DNA from: Archegozetes longisetosus
Taxonomy: Eukaryota > Arthropoda > Arachnida > Sarcoptiformes > Trhypochthoniidae
Direction of reading: 5' to 3'
Length of the DNA: 64,000 bases
NCBI GenBank assembly: GCA_018873245.2
Contig: JAEMBT020000004.1
Span: 3,892,573 to 3,956,572, forward strand
This document shows, in pieces, positions 11,963 through 23,367 of the stretch (the stretch's first letter is position 1; each line of letters starts with the position of its first letter). Below the pieces are notes generated by a model, which saw only the letters and a program-made list of their open reading frames with translations, had not been told where the DNA came from and ran no database searches. The position numbers and the translations under genes were made by a program.

Positions 11963-13143
11963 GCTTTGCGGAGTGACTAAGAATGAAGTTTGCGCTTTTA
12001 TTGCTTCTAGATGAATAATTGAGTGAATATTTTGTTTGACTTTTATCGACTTGTTTACTGAAACAGGAATTGCTTTGTTTGATATACATCTACTCAGTTA
12101 TCGATTTATGATTTGTTTTTCTCTCACATTTTCTCAAAAAATGTAGATTCTTTCTATATTACATTATTACTTATAATTATTCTTACTATTCATACGCCAA
12201 ATTAGTTATTGCAAGTTATTCAATTTTATTATAGTAAATAGAGTTTTAAACCAAACTAGTCAAAGTGTATTCTTATATACGCTAAAATTGTGTCGAAAGA
12301 TGAAAATTTGTCAAAGGGTTTGCGAAATTTCTTAAATCTCTAATCTTGTTTTTTGTTAAAAATCAAACATAAAATAGCTCAAAAATCTGAAGTCAAGTTA
12401 TTATCGATTAAGTTTTGTAAAATATTGCAAAATGTAATGAAGGTAACAAAAAACTGAATAAGTATGCAAATATTTCGGATCGAATTGAAACTCATAATTT
12501 GGTTATGTCTAAAAATACCTGAGTAGTTTCAATGAATGTTTTTTACTGGAATTTAATTCAATTTAAAGTTCGTACTTTTTATATTTGATTTAAAAGTTTT
12601 GATAAACTGCTTTTTGACAATGGATTCATGCTTTATGATACAAATTTTAAAATGTTTTACAACAATTTTACATAATGATAACATAAGTTGATTTGTAGTA
12701 AACTATTCTATCATGCAACATCATTAAGCTTATTGATTAGATATTCACTGTATATTACAATGCGTTTATGGTCTCTAAAAAAAGAATCGACCTTTTCCTT
12801 AATGTTGTATACTTTCATTCTTTTCATATTAAAATAAACATTTAAAATCATTTTATTCTCTATTGCTTCCTTAATCTTTTTTATAGAAGAGTTTAGTTCC
12901 ATTAATGAAAAAATCATAACCTACGAGTATAACAGGCAATATGATAGTGATAGTTATTTGTAAACTCTTACGGAATCTATTTTATCGAAATCATATTGAA
13001 GCTTACAGTTTAACGCACGAGATGAAAAAGTGATGAACGTAAAAGAATTTGATACAAATTAAATAAAGCAGACAGGGCTCCATATTCCAATATTGTGAGA
13101 GATTGCCTACACCTTCAAATTTAAGATAAGTTCGGATCTATTA
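11963..13143. other. Intergenic, no gene seen
   Basis: Very AT-rich. A 68-codon minus-strand frame at 12711-12917 has a Lys-rich composition and no motif, and is not called. Confidence 0.4.
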
Positions 13144-13247
13144 CAGTCGACTCTCTATAATTAAATCGGATATTGTGAACTCTCGTTATAATCAACCGAT
13201 TTTCAATGCATTAAGGCTGTTCATTATAACGAGAGGCGAGTGTATAT
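13144..13247. repeat. Small pogo-type MITE
   Basis: About 100 bp with imperfect ends, CAGTCGACTCTCTATAAT on the left and the complement of CACTCGCCTCTCGTTATAAT on the right. TA-rich flanks. The CTCTCGTTATAAT motif is typical of pogo/Tc1-type ends. Noncoding. Confidence 0.5.
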
Positions 13248-13377
13248 ATTGTCATCATTCATTCTCAAATTAAATAATCTCGAACTGTCATTTACTCAGT
13301 AGATGACATCATAATTACAGAATAATAATCAGTGATTCAGGTGGCAACTAAAGATGATTATAACGGTTAGAAGGATA

Positions 13378-14028
13378 CAGTTAAATCCAAAAGTTGTGTA
13401 CATTTTTACTTAAAATATATACTTTACTGTATAGCATTTTATTTACTCGATTGTATAGTTTATCATTAAATTATGAACAATAGTTCATGACCATTCAAAT
13501 CAGATTAAAAACTTAAGTTCAGCTCTAAAAAAGAACTCAACAATCACAAAGCTTGACAGCATGCATTTGTTCTCAGTTTAAAAATAATTTTGATTATAAT
13601 AAATTGAAATCTTTAATTATGGTCCCGAAACTAACTCAAAGTGAGAAAATAAAGATAATAGCTCTCTGGCAGTGGTCAATTTAAATATGTTGGTGATCTT
13701 GCTCTTTACATGAAAAGATTGAGGTAAGCAGTCGATCAATGGCTCCAAAGATGGTCTGAAGAGGAATCTATCGAAAGTAGAAAACATACGGGTAGGCCAT
13801 TCTGCCTTACTTCAGATCAACAGGCAAATATAGTTTTAGCCGCTACTGAAAGGCCTTAAAATATATAGGCCTGAAAGATAAATAAGTTAGAACATGATTT
13901 ATATTCATTCAAAGCTTATCTTTATGAATGATGGTATAATTTTGATGAGTACAACTTTCTAAAGATCTTTGCTATACAGTGAAGTATATATTTTAAGTAA
14001 AAATGTACACAACTTTTGGATTTAACTG
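13378..14028. mobile_element. Tc1/mariner-type element, internally deleted, TA target duplication
   Basis: The element begins CAGTTAAATCCAAAAG, ends with its exact complement, and is flanked by TA on both sides (13376-13377, 14029-14030). The inverted repeats are about 59 bp with one mismatch, so it moved fairly recently. Inside, frame-broken remains of a Tc1-type transposase N-terminus are readable near 13620-13855 (WSEEESIESRKHTGRP, compare the W..TGSVE.R..SGRP pattern of Tc1 proteins). The catalytic part is missing. Confidence 0.85.
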
Positions 14029-14054
14029 TATCTCACATAAGACTAAATATTTGT

Positions 14055-14400
14055 CAGCAAGATTAATTGATAATGAAAAAGTTAGTCAAATAGCTACTAT
14101 TAGACAAGATAATAGGGCTGTGGCGCGTATGTGAGCATAGAATGCAGGTATGAAACAGTCTGCCATCAATACTGCTTTCGAGCGACAAATAGCAAGATCG
14201 AAGAAACACATTGCGAGTCATATGAAGACAGTTTGGCGAGAGTGGAAGCCAACCTGGCATTGCTTTGTTGGCTGCAAATTTAGCAGTTGTTTAACTCGCT
14301 AAGTATTTTTACTATACGTTCATTCGTGGGTAAGATGCAAATAGTTCTGTTCAAAGCTGGCAGAAAATGATCTGATAATAAGTCAATCGCAGAATTAAAG
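14055..14400 (+). pseudogene. LC8 dynein light chain (DYNLL)-like relic, copy 2 (intronless)
   Basis: Translation with stops gives RQDNRAV, then INTAFERQIARSKKHIASHMK, and then directly WREWKPTWHCFVGCKFSS. These match LC8 residues around the central helix and the NPTWHC strand. Unlike the copy at 5.4 kb there is no interruption before the WHC strand, as expected of a processed copy. Several in-frame stops (TGAGCATAG region, after LTR) make it nonfunctional. At the DNA level it matches the reverse complement of 5405-5875 in blocks. Confidence 0.55.
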
Positions 14401-14707
14401 GTTGGATTTCGTTCGTGATTTTCAATTTTATTGATGCATTTAATAATATAGATTGGTTTTCGATTGAAAGTTTAGTATTTCGTTAACTAATGCTCTAACG
14501 AGTTATAACAAAAAAGTACGATTACATTCAAGTTAAATTCGGCAAATTGCGAAAAGCTGGTAACGTGGGTATTGTCAGTTGTATATTGGTGCACTATATT
14601 TACAATATACGATTAAATCCAAAACTTGTGTACTTTTCTCTTTAAATATATACTTTGACCATGTATCACTTTAGTCGACCGTATAGACTACATGTTATCA
14701 TTATACG

Positions 14708-16165
14708 GTCCGTCCAAAATAAAACTAAACTAAACCGACAAGGAAGGTTCAGGACTATGTAATGAACGATTTCAAAAATATTTTTATGGTATCGATTTCA
14801 TATCATATCATGTTTGAAAAGGCATATGAAAAATGGTGACCGCCTAACGCTTAAAAGGTATGATCATTAAAAAAAAGTGATTTCCTATGGCTCATTGTTA
14901 TTAATTCAAATGTATTCTTGCGTACAAAATTGAGTCAAATTTCAGAATGAATAAGAATATTATTAATAAAGAAAACTTGCAGTCATTTTTAGATTGTTTT
15001 GAACAAAAAAAAGATAATCTGAAAATTTCATGTTTAAAAATAAGTTTCATGTATCAATAGTTCTAATTTTCGTATTTATTATGCCAACTAAAATAGATCT
15101 TTGAGTTTTTCATTAAGTTTCTCATATACAATAGAAAGATTGGATTGTTGAACATCGATTTAATATCTGCTGAGTTCTTAAGTATTCAAATGAGTAGAAT
15201 TGTTAAAAGTATTAGAATCAACTCTTATCCGATCATTTGTCAATATGATTAAGTATGGGTGGCATAAGTCTAGATTCATTGATCAATCACCAGAATATTT
15301 TGGTAATATTATTGATATTTTTTCAGAAATGTTTTGGGAAATCATTGCTGTTTCTGTTTTGAATTTGCAATTATTACATGCAGTCACTGTGATAGCAATT
15401 TACGTGTCAAACACTTTTTAGTGATCGATTTTTTCACTATCGTTAACTTTTTTTGCTTAAATTCCTATTATAAGACCAAAATTTGTTTTCTTTAGAAATT
15501 GAACAGAACACAATTTCTGTTGATTGAAATATTGTACCATCAAATATTTATAAGATTGTGTCATTAGAAAAATCTCTGTTCACAACTAGGTTAGAAAGTT
15601 TGGTTTTACTTCAATTTATTTGAATTTGCAATAAGTTTTTGATGTTTTCTCATTTTGCGATTATTTACATAGCAAAAAATCAAATAAAAATATGTTAATA
15701 ACTATAGTATTCTATGCATTGAAAACGACTTTTTGAAAGGTCGTAACTTTTACATGTGAGGCGATCAGCATTTTTTTTATATGCCTTTTCGAACATCATA
15801 TGACATGTTACCCATGCCATAAAAATGTTTTCGAAATCTTTCATTCATTTTATAGTCCCAAATACTTCTTTGTGATACAAAGCTGTCACAAATAAACCAA
15901 TTACTCATATACTGAAAGCTTGATTTATCAAAATCAACTTTTATTAATCTGTCAGCTTACAAAAATAGTGTTTAGAAATGGAGACCAAACTTTCTGCAAC
16001 ATGCCTTCTATTAAGAAGACCATTTTTAATGGCGCACTCGTTTTAATTTGAAACATTATGATTAGGCGATCAACTTTTCTTTTATAATTTCTATCTTGTA
16101 TCTGACCGATGCGTAACGTGGACAAAAATTGTGTACGAGATTTGAGTTTAGTTTTACTTTAGGCG
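14708..16165. mobile_element. Relic of Tc1/mariner-like element (same family as 37.9 kb)
   Basis: Outer ends GTCCAAAATAAAACTAAAC (left) and the complement of CCTAAAGTAAAACTAAAC (right). Read on the minus strand, 16160 to about 15890 aligns with 37917-38310: both have TTACGCATCG, AATGGTCTTCT, AACACTATTTTTGTA and AAAGTTGATTTTGAT in the same order. The middle is taken up by a palindromic element at about 14757-15860. Coding capacity is lost. Confidence 0.55.
14757..15860. repeat. Long-TIR repeat, family B copy 1
   Basis: Arms 14757-14870 and 15728-15860 are imperfect reverse complements (shared blocks AAAAATATTTTTATGG, ATCATGTTYGAAAAGGCATAT and GACCGCCT/GATCGCCT). The 0.85-kb interior holds no convincing gene; a 73-codon frame at 15200-15421 has no motif. 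A second copy lies at about 16905-17568. Confidence 0.6.
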
Positions 16166-16904
16166 ATCTGTGTTATGAATAAATAGTTCAGTGCTGATGA
16201 ATCATATAACAAATAAATGTTATAATTAAGTACAGCTCCTAATCAAAAATCTTTGTTACAATATTAGAAGAGTGTATATTTTAAAAAAGCACACAACTTT
16301 TGAACAAAATTTGGTAGTGTGCATTATTACTTAAATTAGAACTGAGAATTGCAGGTAAAGTAACCTTCCTGTAAAATACGTCTGATTTAGTCCATTGTAT
16401 ATGAAATTAAACCAATTATTAAAGTTGAAATTTATTGGTAAGAATACTCAACAGTGATCAAGTTTTGAGGTTTACTAAAATAAGTTTGACGGGCTATACA
16501 TCAACGTATATATAACTAAAACTTTTAATTTCTAACTGAGGTAATAGTACCTATGTTGAACAACAAATTTGATTCAATTTCATATTGTATTTCTTTAGAT
16601 ATCAATACATGTTTCCTGATCGCGTTTCTCTTATTGCAAGCTGTTACTCATTCTTTTACTTTTTCATCAAATCTTTCCTAAGAGTTTTCAGTTTTGATTG
16701 ACTGCTAGTTTTGAAGTTGCATTCATTTGCAGTACTTATAGGTTTGGCTTGTTTCAAAGTTTATTTTAGTTTAATTTGATTCGCTAGTATGACAAGTATT
16801 CACAAAATTAGTTTGAAAGCTGAGTAAAATATCTAAATTTTATTATAGCAAAGAGGGATACATATATATCTACTTTCCTGAACTCAAAAGACATGTTTTT
16901 CAGT

Positions 16905-17568
16905 GCTTACCATCAGATTCTGAAAATATTTTTATCATATCAATAGTATGTGATATGATGTTCAAAAATCATTTTAAAATACTGACCACCATTTGCCACG
17001 TTCAGGACATTGTACGCATTTAGATATTGCTTTTTTCTATTCCAGTCTTAGTCAAAGTTAATAATGCTCTGCAAGATGCAAACCACAAGATCTATATTGA
17101 TATTGATATTTCATTATCAACAATTTTGATATTCTATTAGAATACTCAAGCAAATTTGAGTATTACGAAATTTAGATTATATGTAACATGAATATCGATT
17201 TTCTATTTGGCTAAAATAACAGAACACTCAATATTGAATATCTTCTGTTGAATTTTAATGATTTATTCAGGATTTAATGCAATCCAAATAGTCAGAATTA
17301 CATGAAAATTTGCAACATTAATAATTTGGATTTTCAATAATTTCAATATTTTTGATCTTGACTTTTAAGTTTCTAGAATTTTTATTATACAAAAATGATT
17401 ATTCACTAAATAGCTTTAATAGCTCTGAATTAACTTTTCAAATGCTAACATTCAAATTTTAACATAATTTCTAGACAACTGGTAATCAGCATTTTTAAAT
17501 ACGTCTTTTGGACATCATGTGACATGTCATTGATACGATGAAATTATTTCCAGGATCTGATGGTAAGC
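16905..17568. repeat. Long-TIR repeat, family B copy 2
   Basis: Arms start AGTGCTTACCATCAGATYCTG and converge, with inner blocks TGATATGATGTTCAAAA and CTGACCACC that match the arms of the copy at 14757-15860. About 660 bp, noncoding interior. Confidence 0.65.
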
Positions 17569-17930
17569 TCTGAAAACGCACCTCCTCAGTCTTAAAACAC
17601 TTGCGAACCTAGGCTTTCAAAAACCTTTTCGATCATGCCAAACATATCTTTAAGGGTTTTGAATAACCACAAATTGTTATACAAAACAAATTTTCGCATA
17701 AAGTGAATACAAAAATTTCAATTTAATATAAATAAACTAAGAGCTTATTGCACTATCACTTTAAACTTATTACAAAATAAAAAATATAATTAAATTACTG
17801 AACATTAAACTGATTCTAATTAGAAAGCAACAAGAATGACGGAAACATGATTCTATAAATATTGTTCATTAATTATCACAATACTGGAGTATATATCAAA
17901 TTCAAGTAATGATCTAGTTCGAGGAAATAG

Positions 17931-19125
17931 TTATACAATGAAATGTGAGTCATTTGAATATTTATTGGTCCCACACGGGAATAGCCACCAAATCATAGGT
18001 CCAGGTCCACAGACTTCCCGCATAAGCTTTTTTGACTTTTTGTGACTTTGGTTTCGGTTCGGGCGATTCCGTTCTATGGCGGTCTCATTGTTGAAGATCG
18101 CCTGTAACTAAATTTAATTCCTATTAATAAATAGTATTTGAATGAACTTTATATTATTTTAAACGTTTTAATACTTGGTCTGTGAGTACTGCTACTACGA
18201 ATAGGCCAAATAGAAGAGCTTCAATCAATAATAAAATCGTGTGAATCCTGAAAGTGGTAAAAGTTACTCAAACTAAGTATTACTCATAAAAAGATCAATT
18301 ATTAAATGATTCTTATTTCAAAGCAATTGAAAGCACCGATTGCTGCTTACATTCTCTGTTGAGAATCTTGTCTCGATTTAATGAATGAAATAATGATTGA
18401 TATGAGTGTGTAGATACATGCCATGCCTAACCAATAAAGTTTGTGTCAGAAAATTAATTGATGTATTGAAGTTTCATGCTTCAACAAGTATAATCTCAAT
18501 ATAAATACGATACCTGTGTATATAAGAAATTGAATGAAATACTTTTGGTTCAGTTCTCCAACGCAGTTATTAATCCTATTGAAAAGTAAGGAAAAACCTC
18601 AAATTCGACTCATATATAAACAGAAATAATTGACTAAATTGATATAAATATGAGACCAGGGACAGTGATGATCCATTTTTCTAATGCATCTGTTGCAAAC
18701 TCTGCAGTGGTGAGCTCTCGGAGGTCTGTACATCTGACATCTGACACAAATTGACCAGTTGTGGTCGTTATCCTCCTTATCGTCGTTAGAAAGTAATTGT
18801 TTAGAACTGAAGTCAAGTCCATATCTGGGGTGCGGAACAACTCCAGGATCCGATATCGAGGCTTTCAAATGCGACCAAACTAGCAGAATTAGTATCAGCT
18901 GAAAGACTGTTACACTTATGACTATTGACCACAAGCTATAATTAAACCAAAATTGAATTAATTAGTAGTTTTAATTAAGAACTAAAAACCATTTTTGTCT
19001 TACCCGACATCCAATGGCATAACAATCCAGTTCACGAACGCATAGTCGGTGTATATTATGATTAAATATATAAATACCAAACATGTTATGCCACATGGAT
19101 CACAACGAGATCGTGAAACTGCCAT
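17931..19125 (-). CDS. DHHC-type protein S-palmitoyltransferase (ZDHHC3/7-like)
   Basis: Palmitoylates cytosolic Cys of membrane proteins, probably at the Golgi, through a Cys-acyl intermediate. Six exons join in phase: 19125-19004, 18935-18657, 18575-18514, 18426-18351, 18247-18175 and 18101-17931 (stop), giving 260 residues. Exon 1 has TM1 and starts MAVSRSRCDPCGI. Exon 2 has TM2, a DPG motif (SDPGVVP) and the zinc-binding CRD (CVRCQMYRPPRAHHCRVC ... KMDHHCPW), whose last Trp codon is split by the intron. Exon 3 gives INNCVGELNQKYFIQFL. Exons 4-5 give TM3 and TM4. Exon 6 has NNETAIE and a C-terminal GPGPMIWWLFP patch like the ZDHHC3/7 tail. The catalytic DHHC is intact. The short lead before TM1 fits the subfamily. 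Single-gene context; no clear regulatory motif. Confidence 0.9.
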
Positions 19126-19553
19126 CAATTGGTCCAACCATTAATGGTAGGCTAAATTTGTTTACTATTTAAGACTTTAATACCAACTGTAATCGAAAGG
19201 GATCGTTTAAGCAGTGCCGCCACGCTCTATATGCATACTTCCCTTATTAATACCCCAATTCACTCCAATACAAAAACTTTTTTTCGATCTAATTCTTGAT
19301 AACGCATTTGATTTAGTTTTCAATTTTTAGCTTATTATTTAAATCACGATTCAAACGTTATTACAAAATATAATTGAACATAATTTTTAGATAAAATTAT
19401 TTCGGTATAAACCAACTTTGATTTGACAAGAGAAATTTTCACAAAACATACATCAATAAATAACTTGAAACAATACATAGACTAGAGACTACAATATGTA
19501 CTCAATATTAAGTCTTAACTGGCGATAACCCTTATGTCTGATTAGGATTCCGA

Positions 19554-21706
19554 TCATATCTCTGAGACATAACCCCATAGTTTATATATTTTTTTGGTAT
19601 AATCATTGGTTTTCTTCTCTAGTTCCTCCAAATTTTTCAGTTTTTCCTGTAATTTCCTGACATCTCGTCCGATATGCTTATTATAAACTTCGGAAATCGT
19701 ATCGCTCAACGCAATAGATTCTTTATCAGAGTCTTCACTATCACTATCTTCATCAAAGACTACTGAGTTCATACATTGACAAAGATTTTTACTAAAATCA
19801 CATTTCCTACTAACAGTACAGTTCAAGCATTTATTAATTTCTAAATTTTCAACTTCTCTCTCAAGAAGCATTCGATCAATAAAATTGTTTATGCAAGTCA
19901 TGTACTCAATAGTCTTGTCATCTAGTATCAGATTCGATGAACCGATTCCTCCAGCAAAACATTTGTCATAATTATCATCGCAACCAATATACAAGTGTTG
20001 CATAAAAATATCACCAAAATTTGTTAATAAGGCTATGGAAAAGCCTAATTTGTTTTGCAATGGAATCAATTGCAAACCTCGAAGAAAATAATTTTCAAAC
20101 ACTTTGTCGATATCTTTAGGAGTAGACAAATGCAATGGTAGATGAACTGAAGTCGGAGATATCGATTCAATAGAATCAGTTCCAGTTCTAAACGACATCA
20201 AACAGTTACGATGAAAATTAGATGAGACCAAAATTTCAGTTCTAGAGTCGTAACTATCTTCTAAAACTATGCTTTTCAAACTTCTAACTAAAGTCTTCGG
20301 TAACATGTGTTTCAATTGAATTAACTAAAAAATATACAATCAAAAGTTAGATTTAACAGAAAGAGTAGTAGCGAAGTCAGTTAGGAACCGAGTGTTGGTG
20401 TGCCCAATTCGAACTTCTTGATAACTTTAAGTTATATACTTTGAATATAATTTGTTGAAATAATTGCAACAAAATAAGTAAGACTATGCTATGTTTCGAG
20501 TTTTACGAATTATTCGAATATTATACAATAGGTTTCAGTAGAAAAGATATATATATTTAATCAAAATGAATATGGGGTGTGCACCCCACTCTCAATTTCG
20601 AACTTTGTGCACCCACTCTCAATTTTCTGGCCCCGCCAATGGAAAAAAAGAATAAAAGAGAAAATTATAAAAAGTCTCACATTATCTTTTGGAAATCTAA
20701 GATCAGTGAGAAATATGTGATAATCAGTTGCGACGTAAAGTTGACTAGCATTCAACTTATTCGGGTAAATGCTATAAAACTGTTCCCAATCGTACAGATT
20801 TTTACCGCCTTTAAGATACATCTGAACGACATTCCTATGACCTCTTGTGTCAACAAATAAGATTTGATCGTGTTCCCCATAAAAGAACATATTGGGATGC
20901 CATTGACTCCAATATAAACCAATTTGTTTATTTGATTCGTTGCGGAAACCATCACCTTTTGAGCTCCAAATAGTTTCGTTAGTTTCGATGTCATAATTAG
21001 TAATAATATCACCAGAAGTATAGGAGACGAGTATTTCTGACTTGATGACAGGATTTCGATCGGAGTTCGCAAACATAGACTCTAATTGAGGGCATGATAT
21101 ATTTTTATCATTCAACTCATGAAACAATTCTAAGTTAATCTCATTTTCATCATTAAACCTAAGAAATCGGATTTTATTCCGAGAATTGGCTATAATTTCA
21201 GTTGAATTGCCATAACTATTAAGTTTGAGCTCAAGTATTGGTTTCGGATCTTGCTCGCAATTGTAAACTTGATAAATGTTTTGAGTGTGATATTGAAACG
21301 GTCCACAACTTACACTTTCGTCATAACTGTAACTATGTTTTTGCGCGACATCAATACAATATACATCACTTTCTTTAATGTCTGTCACTTTATTTTCTTC
21401 GACATGAAGTCCAATTATTTTGTTTCTTGTGGTCGATAGCAATAACTGTTGGTCTTGGCAGTAGATTAAACAATTTTTTGCCGCGTAATCATATCGAACT
21501 CTTAGGTTGTCCAAAAAATAAGGCAAATTTGGTCTCAAAGCATAATAGTTGGCTGTTTTGTTATTTTTAAGCGCAATATTGTTGTGAAAACCAGATCCGT
21601 TGTAATCCAATTGTATATTCGGATTAAAGCAGTGATGGTTTGAATTAAACGATGCCTTTATTTCGGTTAGTGAGTGAAAGTTTGGGATTATATATGGATT
21701 TGACAT
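19554..21706 (-). CDS. TAF1C-like RNA polymerase I factor (tentative)
   Basis: Two exons, 21706-20681 and 20324-19554, join in phase 0 (KDN | LIQLKHMLPK) with donor GTGAGA and a pyrimidine-rich acceptor, giving 598 residues. The N-terminal 340 residues look like a WD/beta-propeller protein. GLYWSQWHPNMFFYGEH is followed by LFVDTRG and later LYVATDYHIFLTDLRFP, which is the pattern seen in TAF1C (ATEYSLYLLDERFP then W.H.L), a subunit of the SL1 complex that recruits Pol I. The C-terminal part has an acidic Ser-rich stretch (DEDSDSEDSDKES) and a coiled-coil end (VRKLQEKLKNLEELEKK). The last 40 codons of the exon-1 frame past 20681 are intron read-through. Another propeller family remains possible. 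Confidence 0.55.
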
Positions 21707-23367
21707 GATGTTGTCATTTCTTTAACGTTTTTATTCAAATTAAACCATTCGTTCTTTGCGTGACTTTTTAACAGAAACTTTGCGTCAAACATAAACAACG
21801 TTTTGTTATAGAAGTGATTCTTAACTGGTTTTGCATTCACTATAAGTATGAATTATACAAATTAACTGACATAATTTTCGTATTAAACTACACGTGCTTA
21901 TAGTAAACAAATAGTTTTGATTCAAAGTTTAAGACTTGATTGTATTTAATAAGAGGTTATAGGTCAAATTTCCATGTGCCTTCCACAACATTTTTTTCCA
22001 CCTAATAGATTGAAATCTAAACATTCTGTTTGCACTTCACAAAGCTTTGTTATAATTCTGTAAAAATCATTTGCTAAATATTTGGTATTTTTTACTTAAT
22101 CAAATTTTAAACAAATTTCTAAAACCTTACTATTTTCATTTGTGTGATCACTCAGATGACATTCCGTTTATAAATTTTAAAATATTTATTAGACCGATAT
22201 AATCAGATGCAAAATCTAGAACTTAGTATTAGGTGCTTCTGGAAATAGAAGTTAACTTTTGACTTGATTCAATAGTCATCTAGATAATCAAATTAATATT
22301 TTTTTAAAGAATTTCACATTTCTAGCAAGTAATAGTTGTTAACAAATACGATGTTTTTGTTTGTCATCTCTCTTAATGACAAGTAAATATTGCATGTAAA
22401 CTAATCGATGAGTGCTCTCTTGCAAGTTCGACAAGAGTTACTCGGATTTATAACTTGTCTATAATCTGAGTAAAAGCTTTAGTCAGACCCAAAATGACAC
22501 GATTAACATATACTATTTAAAAATTGAAATAGTTTAGAGTTAACGTGGCATGTAAGTTTAATAGGAGCATTGCAATAATTCATAATTATCAGCTTAATTA
22601 TCATAAACTAAAGGTTTATATAACAAAATTGGTAGATTATGACAAAAATATCAAGCTCAGCTCATACAAACAGAGGTTTGTACAAAACTATTTTCTGCCA
22701 TTTTTATTAAATTGTTTATACTTTGTATATAAAGAAGATATCTCTGAGACTATTTTAGCATAAAGAGAATAAATTGAACTATTCAAGTAATTAACTATAT
22801 AACTGTTTTCTTATAATTAAAAGAGCATAAGGAGGCGGTTCAATTTTATTTCTAAACCATTAATCAATTAATAGTTCTGCTATAAAAGATTAAATGAATA
22901 TATAAAATTCTAATCTAAGTATCTGTTGTCAGTTTATCTGATTTTTAAAAGATAATTAAATTATTTAAAGTTTTTGGTAACTAGCTACTAGTTAATGAGT
23001 TTGAAAACAATCTATTAATGATTAATAAAGACACGTACTAATTTTGATTATTTGCTGAACTAGCTCTTGTTAAGGAACTAAATGTCAAAAATTTTGCAGT
23101 TATCTACATTTCACTCCTGGTTGTTATAAACCGATAGATTGAAAATAAATTTTAGCGCTAAATAACTTTTAAATGAAATGTAACTATGCAATAAATTAAT
23201 GTAATATTAACAATAAATGCCATCTATTGCAATATGATTTTCAAAATTATAACAATTTATTTACAACATATTTTTTAGTTTATCTAATGTAAAATCTACT
23301 TTAGTTTTGGAATACATTTAGTAACATAATTGAAAGCATTTAGATCAAGTCTAAATCATCAGTCAGA
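21707..23367. other. Intergenic between divergent genes
   Basis: Separates the minus-strand TAF1C-like gene from the plus-strand SET/MYND gene. It presumably holds both promoters. No RNA gene, repeat or conserved motif was recognised. Confidence 0.45.

Noticed and set aside
12711..12917. 68-codon Lys-rich minus-strand frame
   Set aside because: Composition is what AT-rich noncoding DNA gives; no motif, splice context or repeat support.
20561..20680. Last 40 codons of the long TAF1C-like exon-1 frame
   Set aside because: They lie past a GTGAGA donor whose phase fits the next exon, so they are intron read-through.
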